This document shows, piece by piece, positions 1-6,470 of a stretch of DNA of 6,471 nt. The stretch spans positions 1 to 6,471 of the forward strand of contig JALSRO010000468.1 of the NCBI GenBank assembly GCA_026984715.1, read 5' to 3'. The translations under genes and the position numbers were made by a program. Each line of letters opens with the position of its first letter. Position 1 is the first letter of the stretch. The notes beneath the pieces were generated by a model, which ran no database searches, was not told the origin of the DNA, and was given only the letters and a program-made list of their open reading frames with translations. This DNA comes from Chromatiales bacterium (lineage in GTDB: Bacteria; Pseudomonadota; Gammaproteobacteria; Thiohalospirales; Thiohalospiraceae).

Positions 1-2
1 TT

Positions 3-206
3 GCGGCCGGGAGCAGGGGGGTGGGCCGGCTGTTGTGGCAGATTGGTGATGTGAGGGTGATCGATGGATTTGTCGTTAACGGTGCTGCGAAGAGCGTCGG
101 CTGGTTCTCGGGGGTGATTAGATATGTGCAGACCGGCTATCTCTATCATTACGCCTTTGCCATGTTTATCGGCCTGTTTGTGCTGATAGCCCTGTTCGTA
201 TTTTGA
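3..206 (+). CDS. nuoL: NADH-quinone oxidoreductase subunit L, C-terminal end (partial)
   Basis: The last 67 codons of a gene whose start lies before the window; the frame is open from base 3 and ends at TGA 204-206. The product would be the distal antiporter-like proton-pumping subunit of respiratory complex I in the inner membrane. The visible part shows the usual NuoL ending: a soluble stretch with LLWQIGDVRVIDGFVVNG, then RYVQTGYLYHYAFAMF leading into a final hydrophobic segment (about the last 20 residues) that ends in ALFVF. In known complex I structures this last helix follows the long lateral helix of NuoL; that helix itself lies outside the window. The call rests on this ending and on nuoM following 29 bases later. 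A GTG at 21-23 is in frame but internal, so it is not a start. Confidence 0.93.
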   Translation, partial: AAGSRGVGRLLWQIGDVRVIDGFVVNGAAKSVGWFSGVIRYVQTGYLYHYAFAMFIGLFVLIALFVF

Positions 207-221
207 TTGGAATAATATCTT

Positions 222-229
222 AAAGGTGG
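222..229 (+). promoter_or_regulatory. Ribosome binding site of nuoM
   Basis: AAAGGTGG lies 6 bases before the ATG at 236-238, in the 29-base gap after nuoL. It supports that ATG as the nuoM start and translation from a shared nuo transcript. Confidence 0.7.
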
Positions 230-235
230 GAATGC

Positions 236-1753
236 ATGTCCTCTGAACTGCCACTCCTGAGTCTGGTTGTCTGGACCCCGATTATCGGTGGCCTGTTGGT
301 GCTGGCCATTGGCAGTGGCAAGCATGTGCTCGAGGCCCGGGTGGTTGCGCTGCTGGTTGCACTGCTGACCTTCGCCGTCTCTGTTCCGCTCTATGTCATG
401 TTCGACTCCAGTACGTTCCAGATGCAGTTCGTGGAGTTGTACCCCTGGATTGAACGGTTCAAGGTCAACTACCACCTGGGCGTGGATGGGATCTCCATGC
501 CGTTGATTATCCTTACCACCTTTACCACGGTGCTGGTGATACTGGCTGGCTGGGAAGTCATTCAGTACAAGGCGGCGCAGTACATGGCCGCGTTCCTCAT
601 CATGGAAGGGTTGATGAACGGCGTCTTCGCGGCACTGGATGGAATGCTGTTCTACGTATTTTGGGAGGCGATGCTGATCCCGATGTTCATCGTTATCGGG
701 ATATGGGGTGGGCCTCGCCGGGTCTATGCCACCATCAAGTTTTTCCTGTACACATTTCTCGGCTCGGTGTTCATGCTGATCTCTCTGATCTATATGTACT
801 TCCAGGCCGACAGCTTTGCCATTCTCGATTTTCACTCTCTCCGGCTCGGTATGACGGCACAGATCCTGATCTTCCTTGCCTTCTTGCTGGCATTCGCGGT
901 GAAGGTTCCCATGTGGCCGGTACACACCTGGCTGCCGGACGCGCACGTGGAAGCGCCCACGGGTGGTTCGGTGATCCTGGCGGCCATTATGCTCAAGCTT
1001 GGAGCCTACGGCTTCCTGCGTTTCAGCCTCCCGATGGTTCCGGATGCCAGCCAGGAGCTGGATTGGCTGATGATCTCACTCTCCCTGATCGCCGTGGTGT
1101 ATATCGGGTTCGTGGCGCTGGTGCAGAAGGATATGAAAAAACTGGTGGCCTACTCCTCCATCTCTCATATGGGCTTCGTCACCCTGGGCTTTTTCATCGC
1201 GTTCACCATCTTCGAGAATACGGGGAGCTGGAAGGGGGCAGCCATGGGGATGGAGGGTGCAATTGTGCAGATGATTTCGCACGGCTTCATTTCCGGCGCA
1301 ATGTTCCTCAGTATCGGCGTGCTCTATGATCGAGTGCACAGTCGGGAGATAGCGGCCTACGGCGGCGTTACCAACACTATGCCCGTGTTTGCCACTTTTG
1401 CGGTGTTGTTTGCCATGTCCAATGCAGGCCTGCCGGGGACTTCTGGGTTTGTGGGCGAGTTCATGGTGATACTGAGCGCCTTCAAGGCGAACTTCTGGTA
1501 TGCATTCCTCGCAGCACTCACCCTTATTCTTGGTGCTGCCTATACCCTGTGGATGGTGAAGCGGGTCTTTTTCGGTGAAGTGGCCAACGACAATGTTGCC
1601 AAGCTGAAAGATATAAATTCGCGTGAGTTCATCATTCTGGCGCTACTTGCGGTGGCCGTGCTCTTCTTTGGTCTCTATCCGGCGCCACTTCTGGATGTGA
1701 TGGGTCCTTCGGTCCAACATCTGCTTGAACACATTGCCCAATCGAAGCTGTAA
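236..1753 (+). CDS. nuoM: NADH-quinone oxidoreductase subunit M
   Basis: A complete 505-residue antiporter-like subunit of the complex I membrane arm, which couples NADH:quinone electron transfer to proton export across the inner membrane. The length is normal for NuoM, and the protein is hydrophobic throughout, consistent with about 14 transmembrane helices. Recognisable family stretches are YHLGVDGISMPL (about 79-90), FWEAMLIPM (142-150), AVKVPMWPVHTWLPDAHVEA (221-240), MLKLGAYGF (252-260), AYSSISHMGF (305-314) and GLPGTSGFVGEF (398-409). The proton-path residues match those known in E. coli NuoM: Glu144 (E144 there), Lys223 (K234), Lys254 (K265) and Glu408 (E407). The ATG is supported by AAAGGTGG 6 bases upstream. 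It lies between nuoL and nuoN and ends in TAA. A 265-codon open frame on the opposite strand (149-946) is a shadow of this gene. Confidence 0.98.
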   Translation: MSSELPLLSLVVWTPIIGGLLVLAIGSGKHVLEARVVALLVALLTFAVSVPLYVMFDSSTFQMQFVELYPWIERFKVNYHLGVDGISMPLIILTTFTTVLVILAGWEVIQYKAAQYMAAFLIMEGLMNGVFAALDGMLFYVFWEAMLIPMFIVIGIWGGPRRVYATIKFFLYTFLGSVFMLISLIYMYFQADSFAILDFHSLRLGMTAQILIFLAFLLAFAVKVPMWPVHTWLPDAHVEAPTGGSVILAAIMLKLGAYGFLRFSLPMVPDASQELDWLMISLSLIAVVYIGFVALVQKDMKKLVAYSSISHMGFVTLGFFIAFTIFENTGSWKGAAMGMEGAIVQMISHGFISGAMFLSIGVLYDRVHSREIAAYGGVTNTMPVFATFAVLFAMSNAGLPGTSGFVGEFMVILSAFKANFWYAFLAALTLILGAAYTLWMVKRVFFGEVANDNVAKLKDINSREFIILALLAVAVLFFGLYPAPLLDVMGPSVQHLLEHIAQSKL

Positions 1754-1756
1754 TCT

Positions 1757-1761
1757 GAGTG
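1757..1761 (+). promoter_or_regulatory. Weak ribosome binding site of nuoN
   Basis: GAGTG lies 6 bases before the ATG at 1768-1770. The alternative GTG at 1759-1761 overlaps this element and has no purine-rich site of its own, so this weak site favours the ATG. Confidence 0.45.
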
Positions 1762-1767
1762 CCTGCT

Positions 1768-3210
1768 ATGGAATTTGAGATACCGAACATGAGCGTTGCG
1801 CTTCCCGAAATGTTCATTTTGGGCATGGCCTGTCTCGTCCTGGTCATCGATCTGTTTCTGAACGACAAGAATCGTATTGTCACCTATCTGCTTGCCCAAG
1901 CCGCGTTGGTGGGGGCTGCGATGGCGTCACTGGGGCATCAATTCGGAACACCTGAGATCGCTTTCAGCGGCACATTCGTCCGCGATGGCATGGGAGATAC
2001 CCTTAAGCTGTTCATCTATATATCGGTGTTTGTGGTGTTTCTCTATTCCCGCTCCTATCTTCAGGCCAGGAACCTGTTCAAAGGGGAGTTCTATGTGCTC
2101 GGGCTGTTCGGTGTACTTGGTATGATGGTGATGGTGTCGGCCCATAGCCTGCTGACCATCTATCTGGGGCTGGAGCTGCTTTCCCTGTCGATGTATGCAC
2201 TGGTTGCGATGAACCGTGATTCAACTCTCGCCTCAGAGGCTGCAATGAAGTACTTCGTGCTTGGGGCGCTGGCGTCGGGGATGCTGTTGTACGGGATGTC
2301 GATGTTGTACGGTGTTACCGGCTCGCTGGAGCTGTCCCAGATCGGCAGGGGGGTGGCTGCTGCCGGCAGCGGAGACATGGTCCTAGTATTCGGCTTGGTA
2401 TTTACAGTGGTCGGTCTGGCGTTCAAGCTGGGCGCAGTGCCGTTTCACATGTGGGTTCCCGATGTATATCAGGGGTCTCCCACAGCCGTTACCGTTTATA
2501 TCGGCAGTGCACCCAAGATCGCTGCTTTTGCTATGGTGATGCGGCTGCTGGTGGATGGGCTCGAGGGGTTGCAGGAACATTGGCAGGGGATGTTGATTAT
2601 TCTTGTGATTCTCTCCCTGGCAATAGGCAACATCACCGCCATCGCCCAGACCAACATCAAGCGGATGCTCGCCTATTCCACCATCGCGCATGTCGGCTAT
2701 CTGTTGCTGGGTGTGCTCAGTGGAACCCAGAGTGGCTACGCATCTTCCATGTTCTATACGATAGTCTATGCGCTCATGAGCCTGGGTGGGTTTGGTATGA
2801 TCATGCTCCTGAGCCGGGCCGGCTTCGAGGCCGATACTCTAGATGATTTCAAGGGTCTCAACGAACGCAGCCCCTGGTTCGCTTTCATGATGCTGATTCT
2901 GATGTTCTCCATGGCCGGGGTGCCGGTGTTCCTGGGGTTCTGGGCCAAGCTCTCTGTTCTCTCAGCAGTTGTCGAGGCAGGTATGGTATGGCTTGCGGTG
3001 GTTGCCGTGATCTTCTCCATCATCGGGGCGTTCTACTATCTGCGCATCGTCAAGCTAATGTATTTCGACAAGCCGGAAGACAGCTCTCCCCTCGATAGTG
3101 AAATAGATGTCCGGGTGATGTTGAGCGCCAACAGCCTGGCCATACTGGCTTTGGGGCTTTTCCCTGGTGCACTGATGGGGTTGTGCATCAGGGCATTGGG
3201 GGGCGCCTGA
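1768..3210 (+). CDS. nuoN: NADH-quinone oxidoreductase subunit N
   Basis: A complete 480-residue antiporter-like subunit of complex I, the member of the NuoL/M/N trio closest to the quinone-binding end of the membrane arm. It is hydrophobic throughout, consistent with about 14 helices. Visible family stretches are [14 protein letters not shown] (134-147), [10 protein letters not shown] (162-171), [19 protein letters not shown] (220-238), [14 protein letters not shown] (298-311) and [12 protein letters not shown] (384-395). Residues matching the E. coli proton path are all present: Glu136 (E133 there), Lys161 (K158), Lys220 (K217), Lys250 (K247) and Lys394 (K395). The ATG at 1768 gives the usual MEFEIPN start and follows a weak GAGTG; a GTG three codons earlier (1759) is possible but less likely. 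The gene starts 14 bases after nuoM, ends in TGA, and seems to close the operon because the next gene is convergent. Confidence 0.98.
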   Translation: MEFEIPNMSVALPEMFILGMACLVLVIDLFLNDKNRIVTYLLAQAALVGAAMASLGHQFGTPEIAFSGTFVRDGMGDTLKLFIYISVFVVFLYSRSYLQARNLFKGEFYVLGLFGVLGMMVMVSAHSLLTIYLGLELLSLSMYALVAMNRDSTLASEAAMKYFVLGALASGMLLYGMSMLYGVTGSLELSQIGRGVAAAGSGDMVLVFGLVFTVVGLAFKLGAVPFHMWVPDVYQGSPTAVTVYIGSAPKIAAFAMVMRLLVDGLEGLQEHWQGMLIILVILSLAIGNITAIAQTNIKRMLAYSTIAHVGYLLLGVLSGTQSGYASSMFYTIVYALMSLGGFGMIMLLSRAGFEADTLDDFKGLNERSPWFAFMMLILMFSMAGVPVFLGFWAKLSVLSAVVEAGMVWLAVVAVIFSIIGAFYYLRIVKLMYFDKPEDSSPLDSEIDVRVMLSANSLAILALGLFPGALMGLCIRALGGA

Positions 3211-3316
3211 GTGCTCACTGGGATGGCGTGATCATTCTTCGCTACGCAGCTACAGGCAGGCTCTTATCCCCGAGAGGAACTACCTGAACCGACGAACCTG
3301 TTACCCGTTATCTGGG

Positions 3317-3607
3317 TTATTCCACGCCGAGGCGCTTCAGCAGCTTTTCCAGACGTAGTCCCACCTGATCCCAGAAAACCAGCGGGCCGCCCTGCTTTGC
3401 CCACTCATTCGCTGACAACTTGCGTAGTTCATTGAGGCGGGACTCCAGATTGTCCCGCTCTTCCTGGAGCTTGGCCAACTCTGCTGCAAGTTCTTCCTCT
3501 CCCAGCGGGAGTGCCTTGGTTGCCTTTTCCAGCATCTCGTCGATATGCTGCATGCGTGATTCGTATTCTCTAATGTGTCGTTCGACCAGCTCGTCTTCAT
3601 AGCTCAT
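3317..3607 (-). CDS. Small coiled-coil protein of unknown function
   Basis: A 96-residue, strongly charged, soluble protein that I cannot assign to a named family. From residue 9 to about 64 it reads as two helical coiled-coil stretches: roughly 9-31, around HIREYESRMQHIDEMLEK, and 37-64, around LAAELAKLQEERDNLESRL. A short PLGEE break separates them. The C-terminus (about 78-94) forms another amphipathic helix, FWDQVGLRLEKLLKRLG. There is no signal peptide or membrane segment. The ATG at 3605-3607 is chosen because GAGGAG lies 6 bases upstream; an in-frame ATG at 3688 would add 27 residues that lack such a site and look like intergenic sequence. It ends with TAA, 106 bases from the convergent nuoN, and lies downstream of the DUF5335-like gene on the same strand. 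The coiled coil suggests oligomerisation, which is inference. Confidence 0.75.
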   Translation of the reverse strand: MSYEDELVERHIREYESRMQHIDEMLEKATKALPLGEEELAAELAKLQEERDNLESRLNELRKLSANEWAKQGGPLVFWDQVGLRLEKLLKRLGVE

Positions 3608-3613
3608 GATGAT

Positions 3614-3619
3614 CTCCTC
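3614..3619 (-). promoter_or_regulatory. Ribosome binding site deciding the start of the coiled-coil gene
   Basis: On the - strand this reads GAGGAG, a strong Shine-Dalgarno match 6 bases before the ATG at 3605-3607. It rules in that start over the in-frame ATG at 3686-3688. Confidence 0.8.
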
Positions 3620-3628
3620 ACATGCTTC

Positions 3629-3657
3629 TACATAAAGGGATAGCGTGCGAATATCAA
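3629..3657 (-). promoter_or_regulatory. Weak candidate promoter of the coiled-coil gene
   Basis: On the - strand TTGATA (3652-3657, five of six matches to the sigma-70 -35 consensus) is followed after 17 bases by TATGTA (3629-3634), which matches the -10 consensus at only three positions. It lies in the 128-base gap after the DUF5335-like gene. The gene could instead be read through from that neighbour. Confidence 0.22.
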
Positions 3658-3735
3658 AGCCGATATTGATTCGAAGTATTGCGGCCAAGCTCCTTCTGCC
3701 ACTTATCCCCTTTTATCCCGTGGTTCATTTGGTAG

Positions 3736-4086
3736 CTACGGTGCAGGTAGAAGAAGTGCCTTTTTCAGGCGGACGATCTGCTTGCGTCCATCGGCATCCA
3801 CTACCGTGATGCTCTCCACACCTCCAGTATCCTCCTGCACCACCAACTCCAGCGGACGATGGATCAGATGTTCAACACTTTTGTCATCTTCGCTTTCCAT
3901 CTCTATCGCGATGATATCATCGTTGGGATCGTAGCTGATTCCGGTGAGAGTGAGCCACTCGGCCTCTATCTGATCGCCGATGTCCAATCCGGCTACCTCA
4001 ACCTCCGCCGAACAGGCCCCGGCGACCTTGCTGAAACGATCGAGATAGTTCATCCAGGTAGATTTATCGAGAGATTTTGTATTCAT
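3736..4086 (-). CDS. DUF5335-like protein of unknown function
   Basis: A 116-residue acidic soluble protein with no signal peptide or membrane segment. Its layout agrees with what I know of the DUF5335 family: an N-terminal W-x5-F pattern (WMNYLDRFSKVAGACSAEVEV, about 11-31, seen as W11 and F18), then a GDQIEAEWLTLTGISYDPNDD block (about 37-57), an acidic strand IAIEME, the HLIHRPLELVV segment, and a final DADGRKQIVRL hairpin. No catalytic residues are apparent and the family's role is unknown to me. The ATG at 4084-4086 has AAGGAG 8 bases upstream; the gene ends with TAG. Upstream on the same strand is a 352-base gap, so it probably has its own promoter. Downstream, 128 bases away, is the coiled-coil gene. 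The family assignment is from memory of the pattern and should be treated as likely. Confidence 0.78.
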   Translation of the reverse strand: MNTKSLDKSTWMNYLDRFSKVAGACSAEVEVAGLDIGDQIEAEWLTLTGISYDPNDDIIAIEMESEDDKSVEHLIHRPLELVVQEDTGGVESITVVDADGRKQIVRLKKALLLPAP

Positions 4087-4094
4087 GCCAGCTA

Positions 4095-4100
4095 CTCCTT
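4095..4100 (-). promoter_or_regulatory. Ribosome binding site of the DUF5335-like gene
   Basis: On the - strand this reads AAGGAG, 8 bases before the ATG at 4084-4086, and fixes that start. Confidence 0.75.
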
Positions 4101-4438
4101 GGGTCAGGTTTCGAACTTCGATAGATCATATATGGGTGCGACAGCAGAAAATTAAAGGGGCTTTGTCGTCCGTGGTGAGAGTTTGGTACGAGCGCACGAC
4201 TGCCGCCGGAAAAGCCACGACAGATTCAGCGTCACGCCGGACTTTTGGCAGGGTAATGGGATGTGGGGTGCAAAGGTGTGGCCGTGAGGAAGCGTTACCC
4301 CGGCATCGTATTCGGGTCTTCAAGAAGAGGCCGGGTCGAGGCGTAGCCTTGGGGGAAAGGGTCGTTCCCTTGTCAAGATTGCTCCAGTGCATCCCAACTG
4401 CAAACAAGCCCAAGCTGGCCAAACACGATATAGAGAGT
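4101..4438. other. Intergenic stretch without a supportable gene
   Basis: Between the stop of the YdjM-like gene and the ribosome binding site of the DUF5335-like gene I see no convincing gene. The open frames crossing it (+ strand 4085-4567 and - strand 4126-4422) read as arginine-, cysteine- and serine-rich nonsense without a family pattern. The + strand frame also runs into the C-terminal coding region of the YdjM-like gene. Apart from the candidate -10 element there is a short hairpin, AAGGG-5-CCCTT at 4357-4371. It could help end transcription of the YdjM-like gene but has no T-tract. No tRNA-like fold or repeat array is visible. Confidence 0.6.
4125..4130 (-). promoter_or_regulatory. 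Candidate -10 element upstream of the DUF5335-like gene
   Basis: On the - strand this reads TATGAT, five of six matches to TATAAT, 38 bases before the ATG. The matching -35 position (around 4148-4153) reads AATTTT, a poor match, so if this promoter is real it depends on another sigma factor or an activator. Confidence 0.28.
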
Positions 4439-4942
4439 CTATTTTCCTGGTTGTTTCAGCACCACCCTTATCGAAAAGTAGATAACGGCACCAACCAGCC
4501 CGCTATACAGGCAGAATTTGTGCAGTGTGATAACGCCTACGAACCCGAGCATTGGATTAAGATATGAGAATGGATAGAATGGCTGGACATCGATATGCAT
4601 GATGCTGTCCAGCACCACATGGCTGTAGGTTCCGATGAAGGCGCTGAGAAAGGCGACCCACCAGGATATTTTGACGGGTGCGGACTCCGTTGAAATATCG
4701 AGAATGTAAAGCCCGAACTCCGACAGATATTTTCCCGACAGTGCTGCAAATATTGCCAGCAGGGATGCGCCGACATAGGTGTGGGAGAATCCGTGCAGAT
4801 GCCCTTCCCCTGTAATCAGCACGACCAGCGGCTGAATATCCATAATGATTTGCGCCCAGCCAAACACCATGAGGCTGAAGCTTCCCTGCAGTAGGGATTT
4901 GACCAGGATTCCTGGACCCATGTGGAAGGGGGTAAATGGCAC
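4439..4942 (-). CDS. YdjM-like membrane-bound metal-dependent hydrolase family protein
   Basis: A 167-residue integral membrane protein resembling the YdjM-like (PF04307-type) inner-membrane proteins annotated as metal-dependent hydrolases. The typical MPFTPFHMGPG start is present. The polar residues expected to form the putative metal site sit next to hydrophobic segments: His7, Asp35 (IIMDIQP), His50 and His54 (HGFSHTY), and the H-x3-D-x3-H motif His108, Asp112, His116 followed by Asp118 and PFYPF. Hydrophobic segments cover roughly 22-42, 57-70, 92-112 and 132-160, suggesting four or five helices. The substrate is unknown, and enzymatic activity in this family is largely inferred. The start is GTG at 4940-4942, supported by AGGGA 6 bases upstream and by the family's usual MPFTP opening. 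It ends with TAG, 133 bases after the stop of the peptidase gene. No LexA box, known for E. coli ydjM, is visible upstream. Confidence 0.83.
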   Translation of the reverse strand: MPFTPFHMGPGILVKSLLQGSFSLMVFGWAQIIMDIQPLVVLITGEGHLHGFSHTYVGASLLAIFAALSGKYLSEFGLYILDISTESAPVKISWWVAFLSAFIGTYSHVVLDSIMHIDVQPFYPFSYLNPMLGFVGVITLHKFCLYSGLVGAVIYFSIRVVLKQPGK

Positions 4943-4948
4943 TATATG

Positions 4949-4953
4949 TCCCT
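4949..4953 (-). promoter_or_regulatory. Ribosome binding site supporting the GTG start
   Basis: On the - strand this reads AGGGA, 6 bases before the GTG at 4940-4942. Without it the non-ATG start of the YdjM-like gene would rest only on its protein sequence. Confidence 0.6.
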
Positions 4954-5012
4954 GAATTGCAATCTTTCTCGAGGTAAGAAGCTGGATATGCCAGGATTGA
5001 GGCTATGGTGGC

Positions 5013-5040
5013 AGTATGGCCGGCGTCACACCCGGTTCAA
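5013..5040 (-). promoter_or_regulatory. Weak candidate promoter of the YdjM-like gene
   Basis: On the - strand TTGAAC (5035-5040) is followed after 16 bases by CATACT (5013-5018); each matches its sigma-70 consensus at four of six positions. It lies in the 133-base gap after the peptidase gene, about 70 bases before the GTG start. The matches are modest, so it may be chance. Confidence 0.22.
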
Positions 5041-5075
5041 ACAGCGATGCCGGGGCAGCGTTTCTCCTGAAAAAT

Positions 5076-6470
5076 TCATCTCCCCGAAACCTCCGTCTCG
5101 GCAACCCCCTCTTTGCCATCCCGCAGGTAGGTGATGGTGATCCGATCGCCGGGCTCCAGCCGTTTGAGCACTCCGGAGAGCGCCTTGAGGTCGGCGCACT
5201 CCTGGCCGTCGATGCGGATGATGATGTCCCCCTCGCGCAGTCCCGCCGTGGCGGCGGGGGAGTCCGGTACCACGCCGGAGAGTCTGACGCCGGGGCCGCT
5301 CCAGGCGAAGTCGGGGACGGTGCCGAGGCGTACCTTGCGGGAGCTCTTCTGTGCGGTCGGGGCGCGGTTCCCTTGCGCCAGGCGGGTGGTCAGGGGCTGC
5401 TCCCGTCCGGCCAGGTACTCCAGCATCTCGCGGGCGGCGGTGGCCACCTTGACCAGTCCGTCGGGGTCGATCTTGTCGGCGGTGTCGCTCGGCCGGTGGT
5501 AGTCCAGGTTGGGGCCGGAGAAGAGCTGGATGGCGGGGATCCCGGCCTCGTGGAAGCTCACCTGGTCGCTGGCGTCCAGTGGCTCCTGTACCAGCGCCAT
5601 CTCCACCCCGGTGACGAAGCCCACCCCGCGTACGATGTGCGCCCATTCGCTGGCGGATTCGGCGCCCAGTACCAGCAGCTTGCCGTCGCCCAGCCGGCCC
5701 ACGGTGTCGAGGTTGATCATGGCGATGCATCTGTCGGCGGGATAGCGGCCGCTGTGGGCCAGGTAGTGGCGTGAGCCCCTGCGCCCGGCCTCCTCGCCGG
5801 CGAAGGCGATGAAGATGACGCTGCGTTCCGGCTTGAAGCTCTTGCCCAGGGTGCGCGCCAGCTCCAGCAGCACCGCCACGCCGCTGGCGTTGTCGTCGGC
5901 GCCGGGGTGGATGCGGCCGCGGAACCGCTCCTCGCGCGGCTCCGGCCAGCCCCTTCCAAGATGATCGTAGTGGGCGGCGATGACCACGCTCTGCCCATCG
6001 TATTCGCGGCGGCTGCCGGGGATGACGCCGATGACGTTCCTCAGCACGCTACTCCTCCCCGCCTCACCGCCGCTCTCCTCCCAGCTCTGGAAATAGCCCT
6101 CCTCTCCCGCCGGCTGCAGGCCGGCCTCGCGGAACCGGTCGGCGATATGGTCGGCGGCCCGCTCCAGACCGGCGCTGCCGAAGCCGCGCCCCTCCAGCTC
6201 CTCGCTGGAGAGGAGGCGGATGGTCTCCAGCATCCGCTCACCGGAGAAGGGGGCGGGGTAGCTGGCCAGTGGCTCCCGCGGTGCCAGGCTGCCCCGGGCG
6301 ACCCGCTGGATCTCGCCATTGCCGTCGGGCAGGAAGCGGGTGAGGGGGGAGGCGAGCAGCGGCCAGCGCCCCTTGGCCACGTTGGCGGGCTCCTCCCCTG
6401 CGAAGGCGAGGTAGCTGTACTTGTGGTAGTGGGGCAGCTTGCGCCCGAGTCCCGGCAGGGCGGCGGGGTT
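5076..6470 (-). CDS. M28-family zinc peptidase with C-terminal PDZ domain (partial, 5' end outside window)
   Basis: The C-terminal 464 residues of a metallopeptidase expected to bind two zinc ions and cleave peptides, probably as an aminopeptidase. Counting from the first visible residue, about 1-76 is a linker including GLGRKLPHYHKYSYLAF, and about 77-355 is the M28 domain. It shows the metal-ligand and catalytic set: HYDHLG (His167, Asp169), GADDNASG (Asp192), FAGEE (Glu226 catalytic, Glu227), NLDTVGR (Asp255) and DYHRPSDT (His325). About 395-461 is a PDZ domain with GLREGD and IDGQE, likely binding peptide termini. The frame stays open to the edge, and the residues before the GTG at 6378-6380 read as good protein, so that GTG is internal. 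The real N-terminus, any signal peptide and any further domain are unseen. The gene ends in TGA with no clear terminator. It is visibly more GC-rich than its neighbours. Confidence 0.94.
   Translation of the reverse strand, partial: NPAALPGLGRKLPHYHKYSYLAFAGEEPANVAKGRWPLLASPLTRFLPDGNGEIQRVARGSLAPREPLASYPAPFSGERMLETIRLLSSEELEGRGFGSAGLERAADHIADRFREAGLQPAGEEGYFQSWEESGGEAGRSSVLRNVIGVIPGSRREYDGQSVVIAAHYDHLGRGWPEPREERFRGRIHPGADDNASGVAVLLELARTLGKSFKPERSVIFIAFAGEEAGRRGSRHYLAHSGRYPADRCIAMINLDTVGRLGDGKLLVLGAESASEWAHIVRGVGFVTGVEMALVQEPLDASDQVSFHEAGIPAIQLFSGPNLDYHRPSDTADKIDPDGLVKVATAAREMLEYLAGREQPLTTRLAQGNRAPTAQKSSRKVRLGTVPDFAWSGPGVRLSGVVPDSPAATAGLREGDIIIRIDGQECADLKALSGVLKRLEPGDRITITYLRDGKEGVAETEVSGR

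Noticed and set aside
149..946. A 265-codon open frame antisense to nuoM
   Set aside because: It is rich in His, Gln, Arg and Asp, as expected from reading hydrophobic codons backwards. It shows no family pattern, and nuoM on the + strand is fully conserved across it.
661..1329. A 222-codon + strand frame inside nuoM
   Set aside because: It lies wholly within nuoM in another frame and shows no domain; it is a codon-usage shadow.
3303..3317. Hairpin ACCC-7-GGGT as a terminator between nuoN and the convergent gene
   Set aside because: The stem is only 4 pairs, has no T-tract on either strand and touches the stop codon of the coiled-coil gene. A terminator is expected here, but none can be supported.
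3608..3688. A 27-residue N-terminal extension of the coiled-coil protein
   Set aside because: The strong GAGGAG site lies just before the inner ATG at 3607, and the extension shows no coiled-coil or other pattern.
3695..3722. Repeated TTATCCC with flanking CCAC/GTGG as an operator
   Set aside because: The unit is only 7 bases and imperfectly spaced; chance occurrence is likely.
4085..4567. A 160-codon + strand frame across the intergenic gap
   Set aside because: It has no recognisable domain, is Arg-rich, and overlaps the C-terminal coding region of the YdjM-like gene on the other strand.
5033..5045. GGTTCAAAC resembling a tRNA T-loop
   Set aside because: The flanking bases do not form the 5-pair T stem, and no acceptor, D or anticodon arms are nearby.
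4943..5075. LexA box upstream of the YdjM-like gene
   Set aside because: A CTGT occurs on the - strand, but no ACAG follows at the required 8-base spacing.
5026..5730. A 234-codon - strand frame overlapping the peptidase
   Set aside because: It is a Gly/Arg/Pro-rich shadow caused by high G+C; the peptidase frame carries all the catalytic motifs.
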